NCBI GenBank assembly: GCA_017347485.1
Contig: AP021857.1
Coordinates: 2,399,390-2,463,389, forward strand
Direction of reading: 5' to 3'
Source of the DNA: Candidatus Desulfobacillus denitrificans
GTDB lineage: Bacteria > Pseudomonadota > Gammaproteobacteria > Burkholderiales > Rhodocyclaceae
DNA: 64,000 nt
A program made the translations under genes and the position numbers. Below are positions 20,082-28,388 of this stretch, piece after piece. Below the pieces are notes generated by a model that had not been told where the DNA came from, ran no database searches, and saw nothing but the letters and a program-made list of their open reading frames with translations. The first letter of the stretch is position 1, and each line of letters begins with the position of its first letter.

Positions 20082-21389
20082 ATGGTCCGCTACCCGACCG
20101 AACCGCTGAAATGCTGGAAGAAAGCCAAGGAACTGCGCGAGCAGTACTACATCAACTACGCCCGCGCCAAGGACAAGGGCGGCATCCGCTGGGGCGCGGC
20201 CGGCTGGTCCTTCGACGCCATCCCGACCGCCTTCGGCGACGACGTCCATCCGCTCACCGGCGAGCCCTACGGCGCCAGCATCGCCTTCGACCGCAAGTTC
20301 GCCAAGGAATGCCTGGATGCCGCCGAAGCCGTCGGCTTCGCCCGCGACCTGTGCGCCTACATGCGGCTCTACTGGGGCGGCATGCACCTCAACAAGTATC
20401 TCTACGGCGGCGAGTTTCCCAAGCCCGACTTCAACTTCCAGACGCAGATCTGCTGCTCCCACGCCAAGTGGTACCAGCACGCCTCGAAAGTCGAGCAGGT
20501 GCCGGACTTCTACGTCGACGTCAGCGTCGGCGCCTACAAGGACCTGACGCCGGAGCGCCTCGACTACGTCACCAGCCAGCTGCACGAATCGATCGCCTTC
20601 GTCGAGAAGGTGACCGGACGCAAGTGCGACGACGAGCTGCTGATCCGCGCCGTGAAGAACGAGATGCGCGCCACCTCGCTGTGGGCCGAGGTCTGCCTGC
20701 TCAACCAGACGCGCCCCGCCCCGCTCGACGAGAAGACCATGTACTCGCTCTACGTGCTGGCGGTGCTGCACAAGTCCTCGCAGTGGTGCGCCGACTTCTA
20801 CCAGGAACTGCTCGACGAGGTGAAGGACCGCGTCGCCCGCGGCATCGCCGCCGTGCCCAACGAGCGCTGCCGCGTCATGAGCGACACGCAGCCGCCCTGG
20901 GCCTTCCTCAAGATCTTCCGCTACCTCGAGGAATTCGGCGCCGTTTCCATCGGCTCGCTGTACACTTTCGGCCTGGAGGGCACCTGGGAGACGCGCGAGG
21001 ACGGCAGCTGGATGCCGCGCACCCTGCCCTGGAAGAAGGGCATCGAGATCAGCGACCGCGACACGGCGCTGCGCCTGTACGCCGACTGGAACCTCTCCAA
21101 GCCGCTCTGGCAGCACTTCTTCGACCCCTCGCTGAAGACCGAGATGATGAAGTACATCGTCAAGCACTGGGGCGTCGACGGCGTCATGATCCACATGAAC
21201 CGCGGCTGCGAGGGGCTTTCGATGGGCATCATGGAGAACCGCCTGGGGCTGGCCGCCGCCGGCATCCCGGTGATGACCTACGAGGGCAACATGGGCGACG
21301 AGCGCGAGTTCGACATGGTGCGCGCGCAGAACCGCGTGGACGCCTTCATGGAGACGCTCAGCCTCAAGCGCGAGTTCGCCGCCGCCTGA
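20082..21389 (+). CDS. Benzoyl-CoA reductase subunit B-like protein (BzdO/HbdO type), orphan
   Basis: A 435-residue member of the 2-hydroxyacyl-CoA dehydratase / class I benzoyl-CoA reductase family. The start [20 protein letters not shown], the middle [15 protein letters not shown] (about residues 120-134), [18 protein letters not shown] (about 268-285) and the end [19 protein letters not shown] with [10 protein letters not shown] correspond to subunit B (BzdO/BcrB/BadE, or 3-hydroxybenzoyl-CoA reductase HbdO). The Cys in QICCSH and NRGCEG are likely [4Fe-4S] ligands. In known reductases four subunits are needed (N,O,P,Q or C,B,A,D); none of the other three is in this window. SD GAGGAG precedes the ATG. 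Either the partners are elsewhere, or this is a separate enzyme or remnant. Confidence 0.85.
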   Translation: MVRYPTEPLKCWKKAKELREQYYINYARAKDKGGIRWGAAGWSFDAIPTAFGDDVHPLTGEPYGASIAFDRKFAKECLDAAEAVGFARDLCAYMRLYWGGMHLNKYLYGGEFPKPDFNFQTQICCSHAKWYQHASKVEQVPDFYVDVSVGAYKDLTPERLDYVTSQLHESIAFVEKVTGRKCDDELLIRAVKNEMRATSLWAEVCLLNQTRPAPLDEKTMYSLYVLAVLHKSSQWCADFYQELLDEVKDRVARGIAAVPNERCRVMSDTQPPWAFLKIFRYLEEFGAVSIGSLYTFGLEGTWETREDGSWMPRTLPWKKGIEISDRDTALRLYADWNLSKPLWQHFFDPSLKTEMMKYIVKHWGVDGVMIHMNRGCEGLSMGIMENRLGLAAAGIPVMTYEGNMGDEREFDMVRAQNRVDAFMETLSLKREFAAA

Positions 21390-21400
21390 GCGCTACGGGG

Positions 21401-21425
21401 AAAAGTCAGTCCGGCCGGGACGGCG
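21401..21425 (+). repeat. 25-nt dispersed repeat, copy b
   Basis: AAAAGTCAGTCCG-GCCG-GGACGGCG, 11 nt after the reductase-like gene stop, same orientation as that gene. Confidence 0.8.
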
Positions 21426-21455
21426 ATCGCCGCCCGGCCGGCTGAACATGCGGAG

Positions 21456-21479
21456 CCGGGCGGATAACCGCCCGGTTGT
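21456..21479 (+). terminator. Hairpin terminator between convergent genes
   Basis: CCGGGCGG / CCGCCCGG perfect 8-bp stem with an ATAA loop, then TTGTC. It lies between the convergent reductase-like gene and dctP and could act for either strand; the T-tract is short. Confidence 0.6.
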
Positions 21480-21487
21480 CATGCCTG

Positions 21488-22525
21488 CTATTTCGAGTAC
21501 TGCTTGACCAGCGCGCGGGCGTCTTCGAGCAGCTTCTTGCCGTCGCCCCCCTTGGCGGCGACTTCCTTGATCCACTCGTCATCGACCGACTCGGTCGCCT
21601 TGACCCAGCGCTGGTACTCGGCCGGGGTCAGGTAGTTGATGGTGCCGCCGAGATCGAGGGCCACCTTCTTGAACGGCTCGATGATGTCGTCGAAGCCGTG
21701 CTGGCCGACCCAGGCCGACATCTCGATGCCGCTGTTGGCGTCGATCACCTTCTTCAGGTCGGCCGGCAGGCTGTCGTACTTGGCCTGGTTCATGCCGAAC
21801 AGGAAAATGGTGTTGCCGATGCGCGGCGAGCCGAGCGGCACTTCCAGATGGTATTTGGCGATCTCGGACAGCTTGATCGCCGGCGTGCCCTCCCACGGCA
21901 CCGAGGCGCCATCCACCACGCCCTTCGACAGCGACTCGGGCACCTGCGGCAGCGGCATCTGCACCGGTGTGGCGCCGAGGGCGGCGATCATGCGCGCATT
22001 CAGGCGCGTGGCGGCGCGGATTTTCAGGCCCTTGATGTCCTCCAGCGTCTTCGGCTGCTTGCTGGGGAAATGAAACAGGGTGCCGTCATGCACGTGCATG
22101 AAAATCCGCTTGACGCCCTTGAATTCGTCCTGGGCGTTCTTGTCGACATAGGCCCACAGCGCCATGCTGCCCGACTTGGCGGTGACGGCCATCCAGGGCA
22201 GCTCGAACACTTCCGACTTGGTGAAGCGTCCCGCCGCATAGGTCGGCACGGTCCAGATGACATCGACCACGCCGTCGCGGACCTGGTCGAAGAGCTGCGC
22301 CGGCGTGCCGCCGAGCTGCATGGCCGGATAGATCTGGCACTTCATGCGGTCGCCGGATTCCTTGGCGATCTTGTCGCACCAGGGCTGGATGAACTTGACC
22401 TGGGCGCTCGAAGTGGCTGGCAGGAAATGGTGCACCTTGAGCGTGACCTGCTGCGCCAGCGCCGGCGTGCCGACCAGGGTCGCGGCCGCCAACGCGGCCA
22501 GTTTGAACATGCTTTTTGTTTTCAC
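21488..22525 (-). CDS. TRAP transporter substrate-binding protein (DctP family)
   Basis: A 345-residue periplasmic binding protein with a signal peptide (MKTKSMFKLAALAAATLVG to PALAQQ, cleavage after about residue 24). Family features include LKVHHFLPATSSAQ, the conserved Arg in GLKIRAATRLN (carboxylate-binding arginine region, about residue 170) and GVVDGASVPWEG. It belongs to the TRAP system whose membrane subunits are at 11041-12899. It follows the FAD dehydrogenase by 52 nt with AAAGGAGGAGG as SD and seems to share its transcript. Confidence 0.93.
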   Translation of the reverse strand: MKTKSMFKLAALAAATLVGTPALAQQVTLKVHHFLPATSSAQVKFIQPWCDKIAKESGDRMKCQIYPAMQLGGTPAQLFDQVRDGVVDVIWTVPTYAAGRFTKSEVFELPWMAVTAKSGSMALWAYVDKNAQDEFKGVKRIFMHVHDGTLFHFPSKQPKTLEDIKGLKIRAATRLNARMIAALGATPVQMPLPQVPESLSKGVVDGASVPWEGTPAIKLSEIAKYHLEVPLGSPRIGNTIFLFGMNQAKYDSLPADLKKVIDANSGIEMSAWVGQHGFDDIIEPFKKVALDLGGTINYLTPAEYQRWVKATESVDDEWIKEVAAKGGDGKKLLEDARALVKQYSK

Positions 22526-22577
22526 TCGGTCCTCCTCCTTTGGATGTTGCGGTTGGAAATCGATGCGTCCGCTGCAC

Positions 22578-23972
22578 TCATGTTCCGGCGAAGACCTTGC
22601 CCGGATTGAGAATCCCCTGCGGGTCGAGCGCGCGTTTCAGCAGACCCATTATAGCCAGTTCATTTTTGCTGCGGGAAAGATGCAGATGCGCGCGCTTGAG
22701 CGTGCCGATGCCGTGCTCGGCGGATATCGAGCCGCGCCAGTCGCCGACGCAGCCATAGACGAGTTCCTCGATCTGCGCGACCGGCTGCTCGCCCTCGCCG
22801 ATGCGTACCCCGATGTGGATGTTGGCGTCGCCGACATGGCCGAAGAACACGGTTTCCAGGCCGTGCCAGCGGCGGCGCAGGCGGTCGCAGCAGTCCTCGA
22901 CGAAGGCGCCGATCTGCCCCGCCGCGATGCTCACGTCGAATCCGGTGTGGGGCCAGAAAACCCGCCTCAGTTCGCCCGAGGCGTCCCGCACGCGCCACAG
23001 CGCGCGGGTCTCGTCGCCCGACTGGGCGATCACCGCGTCGGCGACCACGCCGGCTTCGAGGGCCTCGCCGAGCACCTGCTCGAAATGCGCCTGGTCGTGC
23101 GCCGGGTCGCTGCCCATCGACTCGACCAGCACATAGGCGCCATGCCCGTGCGGCAGCGGCGCCGCCAGCCCCGCCACGCGGCGCGTCACCAGCCCGTAGA
23201 AATCCGGCCACATCATCTCGAAGGCGGACAGCGTGGAGCCGAGGCCGCTGCGGACGTGCCGCAGCAGCTCGAGCACGCCATCGTAGCCGGCGACGGCGCA
23301 CAGCGCCGTGCAGGTGCTGCGCGGCTGCGGATGCAGGCGCAGCACGGCGCGAGTGATGACGCCGAGCGTGCCTTCGCTGCCGACGAACAGCTGCTTGAGG
23401 TCGTAGCCGGTGTTGTTCTTCAGCATCTTGTTCAGGTTGCCGACCACGCTGCCGTCCGCCAGCACCGCCTCCAGCCCGAGCACGAGGTCGCGCGCCATGC
23501 CGTAGCGCAGCACGCGATTGCCGCCGGCATTGGTCGACAGGTTGCCGCCGATGGTGCAGGAGCCGCGGGCGCCGAGGTCGAGCGGAAAGAACAGGCCCGC
23601 CTCCCAGGCCGCCTGCTGCACCGTCTCGAGCGGGGTGCCGGCCAGCACGGTGGCGGTGCAGGCGGCCGCGTCGATCTCCTCCACGCCGCACATGCGCTCC
23701 AGCGACAGCAGCACGCAGCCCGGCACCGGCACCGCGCCGCCGGCCAGCCCGGTCAGGCCGCCTTGCGGCACCACCGGCAGGCGCAGGCGATGGCAGGCCC
23801 GCAGGAGCGCGCCGACCTCTTCGGTCGAGCGCGGCCGGGCCAGGGCCAGCGCCGTGCCCGGCGCCGCTGCTTCCATCCAGTCGTGCAGATGCCGTTCCGG
23901 AATGTCCGCACCGACCTGCAGCATGTCCGCAGGAACGGCGCTTGCCAGCGCTGCGACGGGATTCGGGTCCAT
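22578..23972 (-). CDS. FAD-linked 2-hydroxyacid dehydrogenase (GlcD / D-lactate dehydrogenase type)
   Basis: A 464-residue flavoprotein of the VAO family. FAD-binding residues lie in VVPQGGLTGLAGGAVP (about residues 66-81) and LGARGSCTIGGNLSTNAGG; the C-terminal substrate domain has GHVGDANIHIGV and ISAEHGIGTLKR, the GlcD/Dld signature. It should oxidise a D-2-hydroxy acid to the 2-oxo acid with electron transfer to the quinone pool or ETF. The start is taken at ATG 23972, 8 nt after the upstream hydrolase gene; the open frame upstream is in that gene's shadow. Substrate unknown. Confidence 0.9.
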   Translation of the reverse strand: MDPNPVAALASAVPADMLQVGADIPERHLHDWMEAAAPGTALALARPRSTEEVGALLRACHRLRLPVVPQGGLTGLAGGAVPVPGCVLLSLERMCGVEEIDAAACTATVLAGTPLETVQQAAWEAGLFFPLDLGARGSCTIGGNLSTNAGGNRVLRYGMARDLVLGLEAVLADGSVVGNLNKMLKNNTGYDLKQLFVGSEGTLGVITRAVLRLHPQPRSTCTALCAVAGYDGVLELLRHVRSGLGSTLSAFEMMWPDFYGLVTRRVAGLAAPLPHGHGAYVLVESMGSDPAHDQAHFEQVLGEALEAGVVADAVIAQSGDETRALWRVRDASGELRRVFWPHTGFDVSIAAGQIGAFVEDCCDRLRRRWHGLETVFFGHVGDANIHIGVRIGEGEQPVAQIEELVYGCVGDWRGSISAEHGIGTLKRAHLHLSRSKNELAIMGLLKRALDPQGILNPGKVFAGT

Positions 23973-23980
23973 GGGCGCCC

Positions 23981-24679
23981 TCAGACGATGCGCACGGACA
24001 ATTCGCCCAGCCCGTCGATGCCGCCGCGCAGCAGGTCGCCGCGCCGCACCGGGCCGACGCCCTCCGGCGTGCCGGTGAAGATCAGGTCGCCCGGCGCCAG
24101 CCTGAAGTACTGCGACAGGTGGGAGACGGTTTCGGCCACGCTCCAGATCAGCTGGCTGGTCGTGCCGTGCTGGCGCGCTTCGCCATTCACCGTCAGCCAG
24201 ATGGCCGCATGGCCGATTTCCGGCACGGCCTGCGCGGGCGTCAGCGGGCCGATCGGGGCGGAGGCGTCGAAGGCCTTGCCGAGCTCCCACGGATGGCCCT
24301 TGTCGCGCAGCGCGAACTGAAGGTCGCGCCGGGTCATGTCGAGACCCACCGCGTAACCCCAGACATGCTCGAACGCCCGCCCGGCATCGATGTCGGCGCC
24401 GCCCTTGCCGATTGCCGCGACCAGCTCGATTTCGTGATGGCAGTTCTCCGTGCGGGGCGGATAGGGAATTTCGGCCACCGTGCCGAACGGCACGGGCACC
24501 ACCGCGTCGGCCGGCTTGGCGAAGAAAAAAGGCGGATCGCGATCAGGGTCGAAGCCCATCTCCCGCGCATGGGCCGCGTAGTTGCGGCCGACGCAATAGA
24601 CGCGGCGCACGGGAAACCGGTCGGCAGCGCCGGCGACCGGAACGGCGGCCTGCGCGGGCGGTTCGAAGACATAGGACAT
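23981..24679 (-). CDS. Fumarylacetoacetate hydrolase family protein, fumarylpyruvate-hydrolase-like
   Basis: A 232-residue FAH-fold hydrolase. YCVGRNYAAHAREMG, metal-binding acids in CHHEIELVAAIG (Glu pair, about residues 81-83) and GLDMTRRDLQ (Asp), and IFTGTPEGVGPV are the family core. The form is nearest, by eye, to NagK-type fumarylpyruvate hydrolases of the gentisate route, which would connect to 3-hydroxybenzoate-like substrates, but related FAH proteins catalyse many C-C hydrolyses and isomerisations. It is the first gene of a hydrolase-dehydrogenase-dctP operon. An AT-rich inverted repeat lies upstream at 24727-24748. Confidence 0.87.
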   Translation of the reverse strand: MSYVFEPPAQAAVPVAGAADRFPVRRVYCVGRNYAAHAREMGFDPDRDPPFFFAKPADAVVPVPFGTVAEIPYPPRTENCHHEIELVAAIGKGGADIDAGRAFEHVWGYAVGLDMTRRDLQFALRDKGHPWELGKAFDASAPIGPLTPAQAVPEIGHAAIWLTVNGEARQHGTTSQLIWSVAETVSHLSQYFRLAPGDLIFTGTPEGVGPVRRGDLLRGGIDGLGELSVRIV

Positions 24680-24726
24680 GCTGCGCTCCTGGGACCGGTC
24701 TGGCCGATTCGGTCTGCTTTGTCATC

Positions 24727-24748
24727 AATGATTTTAGTTTAAATCATT
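24727..24748. promoter_or_regulatory. AT-rich inverted repeat upstream of the FAH-family gene
   Basis: AATGATTT-TAGTTT-AAATCATT, perfect 8-bp arms, 48 nt before the start of the hydrolase gene in the 175-bp gap. It is a good candidate operator, distinct from TGAATGA sites though sharing AATGA. Confidence 0.5.
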
Positions 24749-24854
24749 TTCCGCGGATTGCCGCAAGGATGCGTGCATGGGGGCGGGGTGCGGGCGTGTG
24801 CCAGGACCTTCGCGCCTTATGCCCGGCCTGCCATCTGGCAGGGCAGGAACCGGC

Positions 24855-26063
24855 CTATTTCCGTCCGGCGTCGGTCACCCGCAGCAGCAGCGCCATGCCG
24901 GAATCGCCGGCGGCACAGCCGGTGAACAGGCCGACGCCGCCGCCGCGCAGCACGAGTTCCTCGATCAGCTCGATCGTCGAGCGCAGGCCGGTGGGGCCCT
25001 GCGGATGGCCCCAGACCAGCGAACAGCCGTAGTTGTTCATCCTTTCCAGCGGAAAGCCGGTCTCGCGGGCGAAGGCGATGTCGTTGGCGGCGAAGGGGTT
25101 GTGCGTCTTCACCGCGTCGACGTCCTTGATGCCGAGGCCGGCCTGCTTCAGGGCGACCTGCGCGGCGGGCGCCGGCGCCAGCGGCATGAAGCCCTTCTCC
25201 ACGCGCGCCTGGCCGAAGCCGAGCAGCGCGACCTCGATCTTCGCATCCGAAGCAAGCTCGCGCGCCGTCTCGCGCGTGGTGACGATCATGCCGGCGTTGC
25301 CGTCGGCCGGATGGGTCTGCGTGCCGAAGGTGTGGGTGCCGTTCGGCTTGACCGGCTTCAGCCTGGCGAGGCCCTCGGCGGTGGTCGGGAAGATGCCTTC
25401 GTCGGCGGCGAGCGCGCCGGTCTGCTTGCGGAAGCCCGAGTCGAACAGCGGCGCCTCGACCATGTAGCGGCGCTGGAAGGCGCGGTCGTCGGCGAGCGCG
25501 GCCTGGTACTGGGCGTAGCGGGCCAGCGTCACCTCGTTGAGCTCCGCGGTGCCGATGCCGAGGCGCGCCGAGGCGTTCTCCGCCGTGTCGATCATGGCGT
25601 TCTTCGCATGGGGATCATGGCCGAAATTGTCGAGCGTCCATTTCTCGGTCAGGCCGTTGCCGCCCGGCGCCGTGGCGTCGGGGTAATACACGACCGGCCC
25701 GTTGGACATGCGGTCGGCGCACACCACGAGGGCGCAGCCGGCGCTGCCCTGGGCGACTTCCGCCGCCGCCATCTGCAGCGCGCGCGCGCTGGTGGCGCAG
25801 GCCTGCTGCACGGTCGGCCCGGGCACGTTCTCCAGGCCGAGCATGCCGGTCAGCCAGGGCAGGCCGTAGAAGCTGCCCGGCTGCGGATTGGTCAGCCCAA
25901 GGATGCCCAGGTCGATGCGTTCCTTCGGAATGCGCCTGGCTTCGAGGAACCTGCGGCCGACTTCGGCGGCGAGGCGGATGCTGTTCAGGTTGGCGAGCGG
26001 GCCCTGCCACTTGGCGAAGGGCGTGGACCAGTAACTGCCGTAGGGGATGAATGCGTTGGCCAT
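24855..26063 (-). CDS. Thiolase family protein
   Basis: A 402-residue thiolase. The nucleophilic Cys is in VQQACATSARALQMAA (about residue 89), the His in AVKTHNPFAANDIAFA, and a glycine-rich end GCSLVWGHPQGPTGLRS followed by GLFTGCAAGDSG. The NPFA-for-NEAFA change and the Gly-His-Pro-Gln end mark the divergent thiolases used in side-chain beta-oxidation rather than FadA. ATG 26063 is used; the frame is open to 26843 but that is the shadow of the upstream gene. It follows the FadB-like gene by 5 nt. Role proposed: cleaving beta-ketoacyl-CoA from a phenylpropanoid side chain. Confidence 0.87.
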   Translation of the reverse strand: MANAFIPYGSYWSTPFAKWQGPLANLNSIRLAAEVGRRFLEARRIPKERIDLGILGLTNPQPGSFYGLPWLTGMLGLENVPGPTVQQACATSARALQMAAAEVAQGSAGCALVVCADRMSNGPVVYYPDATAPGGNGLTEKWTLDNFGHDPHAKNAMIDTAENASARLGIGTAELNEVTLARYAQYQAALADDRAFQRRYMVEAPLFDSGFRKQTGALAADEGIFPTTAEGLARLKPVKPNGTHTFGTQTHPADGNAGMIVTTRETARELASDAKIEVALLGFGQARVEKGFMPLAPAPAAQVALKQAGLGIKDVDAVKTHNPFAANDIAFARETGFPLERMNNYGCSLVWGHPQGPTGLRSTIELIEELVLRGGGVGLFTGCAAGDSGMALLLRVTDAGRK

Positions 26064-26068
26064 GATGC

Positions 26069-28180
26069 TTACACCTTTCTCTCGGCCTGCCATTGCGCGA
26101 AGCTGGAGCCGGCCTTGGCCAGTTTCTCCAGCAGCGGCGCCGGCTGCCAGTATTGCGGGTCGAGCACCTTCTGGAACTCGAGGATCTTGTCGTAGATGAC
26201 CTTGAGGCCGACAGTGTCGGCGTAGAACATCGGTCCGCCGCGGTAGCGCGGAAAGCCGTAGCCGGAGGTGTACACGATGTCGATGTCGGAGGCGCGGATG
26301 GCGATGCCCTCCTCCAGCAGCAGCGCGCCCTCGTTGATCATCGCGTAGAGGCAGCGCGCCTGGATCTCCTGCCTCGAGGGCTTCCTCTGCGGCACGCCGA
26401 GGCGCTGCGCCTCCTCGGCGAATAGGGCGATCGCCTCGGGATCCGGCGTGCGCTTGCGGTCGGCGCCGTCGTAGCGGTAATAGCCGCGGCCGCTCTTCTG
26501 GCCGAGCCAGCCGCGCTCGGTGAGCAGCGCCGTCGGGCGGTAGAAGGTCGGGTCCTGCGGCAGCAGGTGGGCGCGGGCCACGCGCGTGAGGTGGCCGATG
26601 TCGATGCCGGCCATGTCGTACACGGCGAGGATGCCCATCGCCATGCCGAAGTCCTCCAGCGCGCCGTCGACTTCCTCGGGCGTCGCCCCTTCCAGCACGC
26701 AGCGCTCGGCCTCGCGGCCGTAGGGATCCATCATGCGGTTGCCGATGAAGCCGTAGCAGACTTTCGCGACGACGCCGACTTTCTTGATGGTCTTGGCGAT
26801 GTCGAGCGCCGTCATCACCACGTCGGGCGCGGTCTTCGCGCACTGCACGATCTCCAGCAGGCGCATGACGTTGGCGGGGCTGAAGAAGTGCAGGCCGATG
26901 ACGTCCTGCGGCCGCTGCGTCACGGCGGCGATCTCGTCGATGTCGAGCGTCGAGGTGTTGGTGCCGAGGATCGCCCCGGGCTTGGCCACGTTGTCCAGCC
27001 TGGCGAAGATCTCCTTCTTCAGCGCCATGTTCTCGAACACCGCTTCGATGACGAGGTCGGCATCGCCCAGCGCTTCATAGTCGAGCGTCGGCTGAATCAG
27101 CGCCAGGCGGCGCTCCATCTCTTCCGTCTTGAGGCTGCCGCGCGACACCGAGCGCTCGTAGTTCTTGCGGAGGGTGGCCAGCCCGCGATCGAGCGCCTCC
27201 TGCTTGGCGTCGACGATGGTGACGGGGATGCCGGCGTTGGCAAAGCACATGCCGATGCCGCCCCCCATGGTGCCGGCGCCGACGATGCCGACCTTCGCGA
27301 CCTTGCGCGACTTGACGTCGGCCGGCAGCCCCGGAATCTTGCGCAGTTTGCGCTCACCGAAAAAGAGGTGGCGGAAGGCGCGGCCCTCGACGGCGCGCTC
27401 GACCTGGCTGGACAGCTCGCGTTCGCGGGCGATGCCGGCGTCGAAGGGCAGCTCGGCTGCGGCCTGCACGGCATCGAGCAGGACGTGCGGCGAATTGCGG
27501 TTCCTGAACGCCTTGCCGAGTTGGGCGCGGCGCGCGGTGATGATCTCGCCCGCCTTCTCCCTGCCCTCGACGCTCATCTCGCGGGTGCGGCGCGGGCCCT
27601 TGCCCGAAGCGACGAGATCGCGCGCGTAGGCGACCGCTGCGGCGGTCACGTCGCCCGCCACCGCCGTGTCGACGAGACTGACTTTTACCGCCTCGGCCGC
27701 GGTGAGCGGCTTGGCGGAGAGCATCATGTCGAGCGCCTTCTCGAGGCCGATCAGGCGCGGCATGCGCTGCGTGCCGCCGGCGCCGGGAATGATGCCCAGC
27801 GTGATCTCCGGAAGGCCGAGCTTCACGCCTTCCTGCGCCACGCGGTAGTGGCAGGCGATGGCCGTCTCCAGGCCGCCGCCCATCACCGTGCCGTAGAGCG
27901 CCGCCACCACCGGCACGGCGCTATCTTCGATCAGGCGCAGCACCTCGTGGTAGCCGGGCTCCTGCACGCCGGTCTCGAACTCGCGCATGTCGCCGCCGGA
28001 GAGAAAGGTCTTGCCGGCGCAGGCCAGCACGACGGCCTTGACTTCAGGCTTGCCGCGCAGGGACTCGAAGGCGCTTTTCAGGCCGGCGCGCACCTCGCGC
28101 GAGAGGGTATTGACGGGCGGGCTGTCGACCGTGACGACGGCAATCCCGCCCTGCATCGAAACTTTCACGACTTCGCTCAT
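26069..28180 (-). CDS. Bifunctional enoyl-CoA hydratase / 3-hydroxyacyl-CoA dehydrogenase (FadB/FadJ-like)
   Basis: A 703-residue two-domain beta-oxidation enzyme. The crotonase domain (1 to about 190) has GTVMGGGLETAIACHYRV and both Glu residues in LGLPEITLGIIPGAGGTQRM. The NAD domain begins near residue 297 with VGIVGAGTMGGGIGMCFANAG, followed by NTSTLDIDEIA, HFFSPANVMRLLEIV and a C-terminal dimer domain with DMAGIDIG. It would hydrate and oxidise an enoyl-CoA in two steps. Position between the ligase-like gene and the thiolase points to side-chain shortening of an arylpropenoyl-CoA such as cinnamoyl- or coumaroyl-CoA (inference). Confidence 0.93.
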   Translation of the reverse strand: MSEVVKVSMQGGIAVVTVDSPPVNTLSREVRAGLKSAFESLRGKPEVKAVVLACAGKTFLSGGDMREFETGVQEPGYHEVLRLIEDSAVPVVAALYGTVMGGGLETAIACHYRVAQEGVKLGLPEITLGIIPGAGGTQRMPRLIGLEKALDMMLSAKPLTAAEAVKVSLVDTAVAGDVTAAAVAYARDLVASGKGPRRTREMSVEGREKAGEIITARRAQLGKAFRNRNSPHVLLDAVQAAAELPFDAGIARERELSSQVERAVEGRAFRHLFFGERKLRKIPGLPADVKSRKVAKVGIVGAGTMGGGIGMCFANAGIPVTIVDAKQEALDRGLATLRKNYERSVSRGSLKTEEMERRLALIQPTLDYEALGDADLVIEAVFENMALKKEIFARLDNVAKPGAILGTNTSTLDIDEIAAVTQRPQDVIGLHFFSPANVMRLLEIVQCAKTAPDVVMTALDIAKTIKKVGVVAKVCYGFIGNRMMDPYGREAERCVLEGATPEEVDGALEDFGMAMGILAVYDMAGIDIGHLTRVARAHLLPQDPTFYRPTALLTERGWLGQKSGRGYYRYDGADRKRTPDPEAIALFAEEAQRLGVPQRKPSRQEIQARCLYAMINEGALLLEEGIAIRASDIDIVYTSGYGFPRYRGGPMFYADTVGLKVIYDKILEFQKVLDPQYWQPAPLLEKLAKAGSSFAQWQAERKV

Positions 28181-28241
28181 TTCATGTCTCCTGCAAGAAA
28201 TCCGGTCGAAAAGTCCCCGGCCTCCTGATTCGGAGGCGGGT

Positions 28242-28266
28242 CGCCGTACCGTGGGGACTGACTTTT
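28242..28266 (-). repeat. 25-nt dispersed repeat, copy c
   Basis: On the reverse strand AAAAGTCAGTCCC-CACG-GTACGGCG, in the gap after the feruloyl-CoA-synthase-like gene and in its orientation. Confidence 0.78.
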
Positions 28267-28298
28267 ATCGAGAATCGTGGAAGTGGCTGACGATGCTT

Positions 28299-28355
28299 CG
28301 TCGTCCCCGCGCAAGCGGGGACCCAGTGGATTCCCGCTTGCGCGGGAATGACGGG
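28299..28355. repeat. Paired hairpin repeat of the CCCGC-GCAA-GCGGG type
   Basis: Two GC-rich hairpins in a row: CCCCGC-GCAA-GCGGGG (28305-28320) and TTCCCGC-TTGC-GCGGGAA (28331-28348), flanked by CGTC and GACG so that the whole block is itself an inverted repeat. This resembles the common mobile palindromic repeats found between genes in many proteobacteria. The rest of the 208-bp gap 28181-28388 holds copy c of the 25-nt repeat and no gene. Confidence 0.75.
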
Positions 28356-28388
28356 GTACCAAGGCCGTCAGTCATATTTACGAGCTTC

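Noticed and set aside
28299..28355. CRISPR-like repeat
   Set aside because: Only two hairpins with no spacers or regular array; it is a palindromic intergenic repeat. No CRISPR array or rRNA gene was seen in the window.
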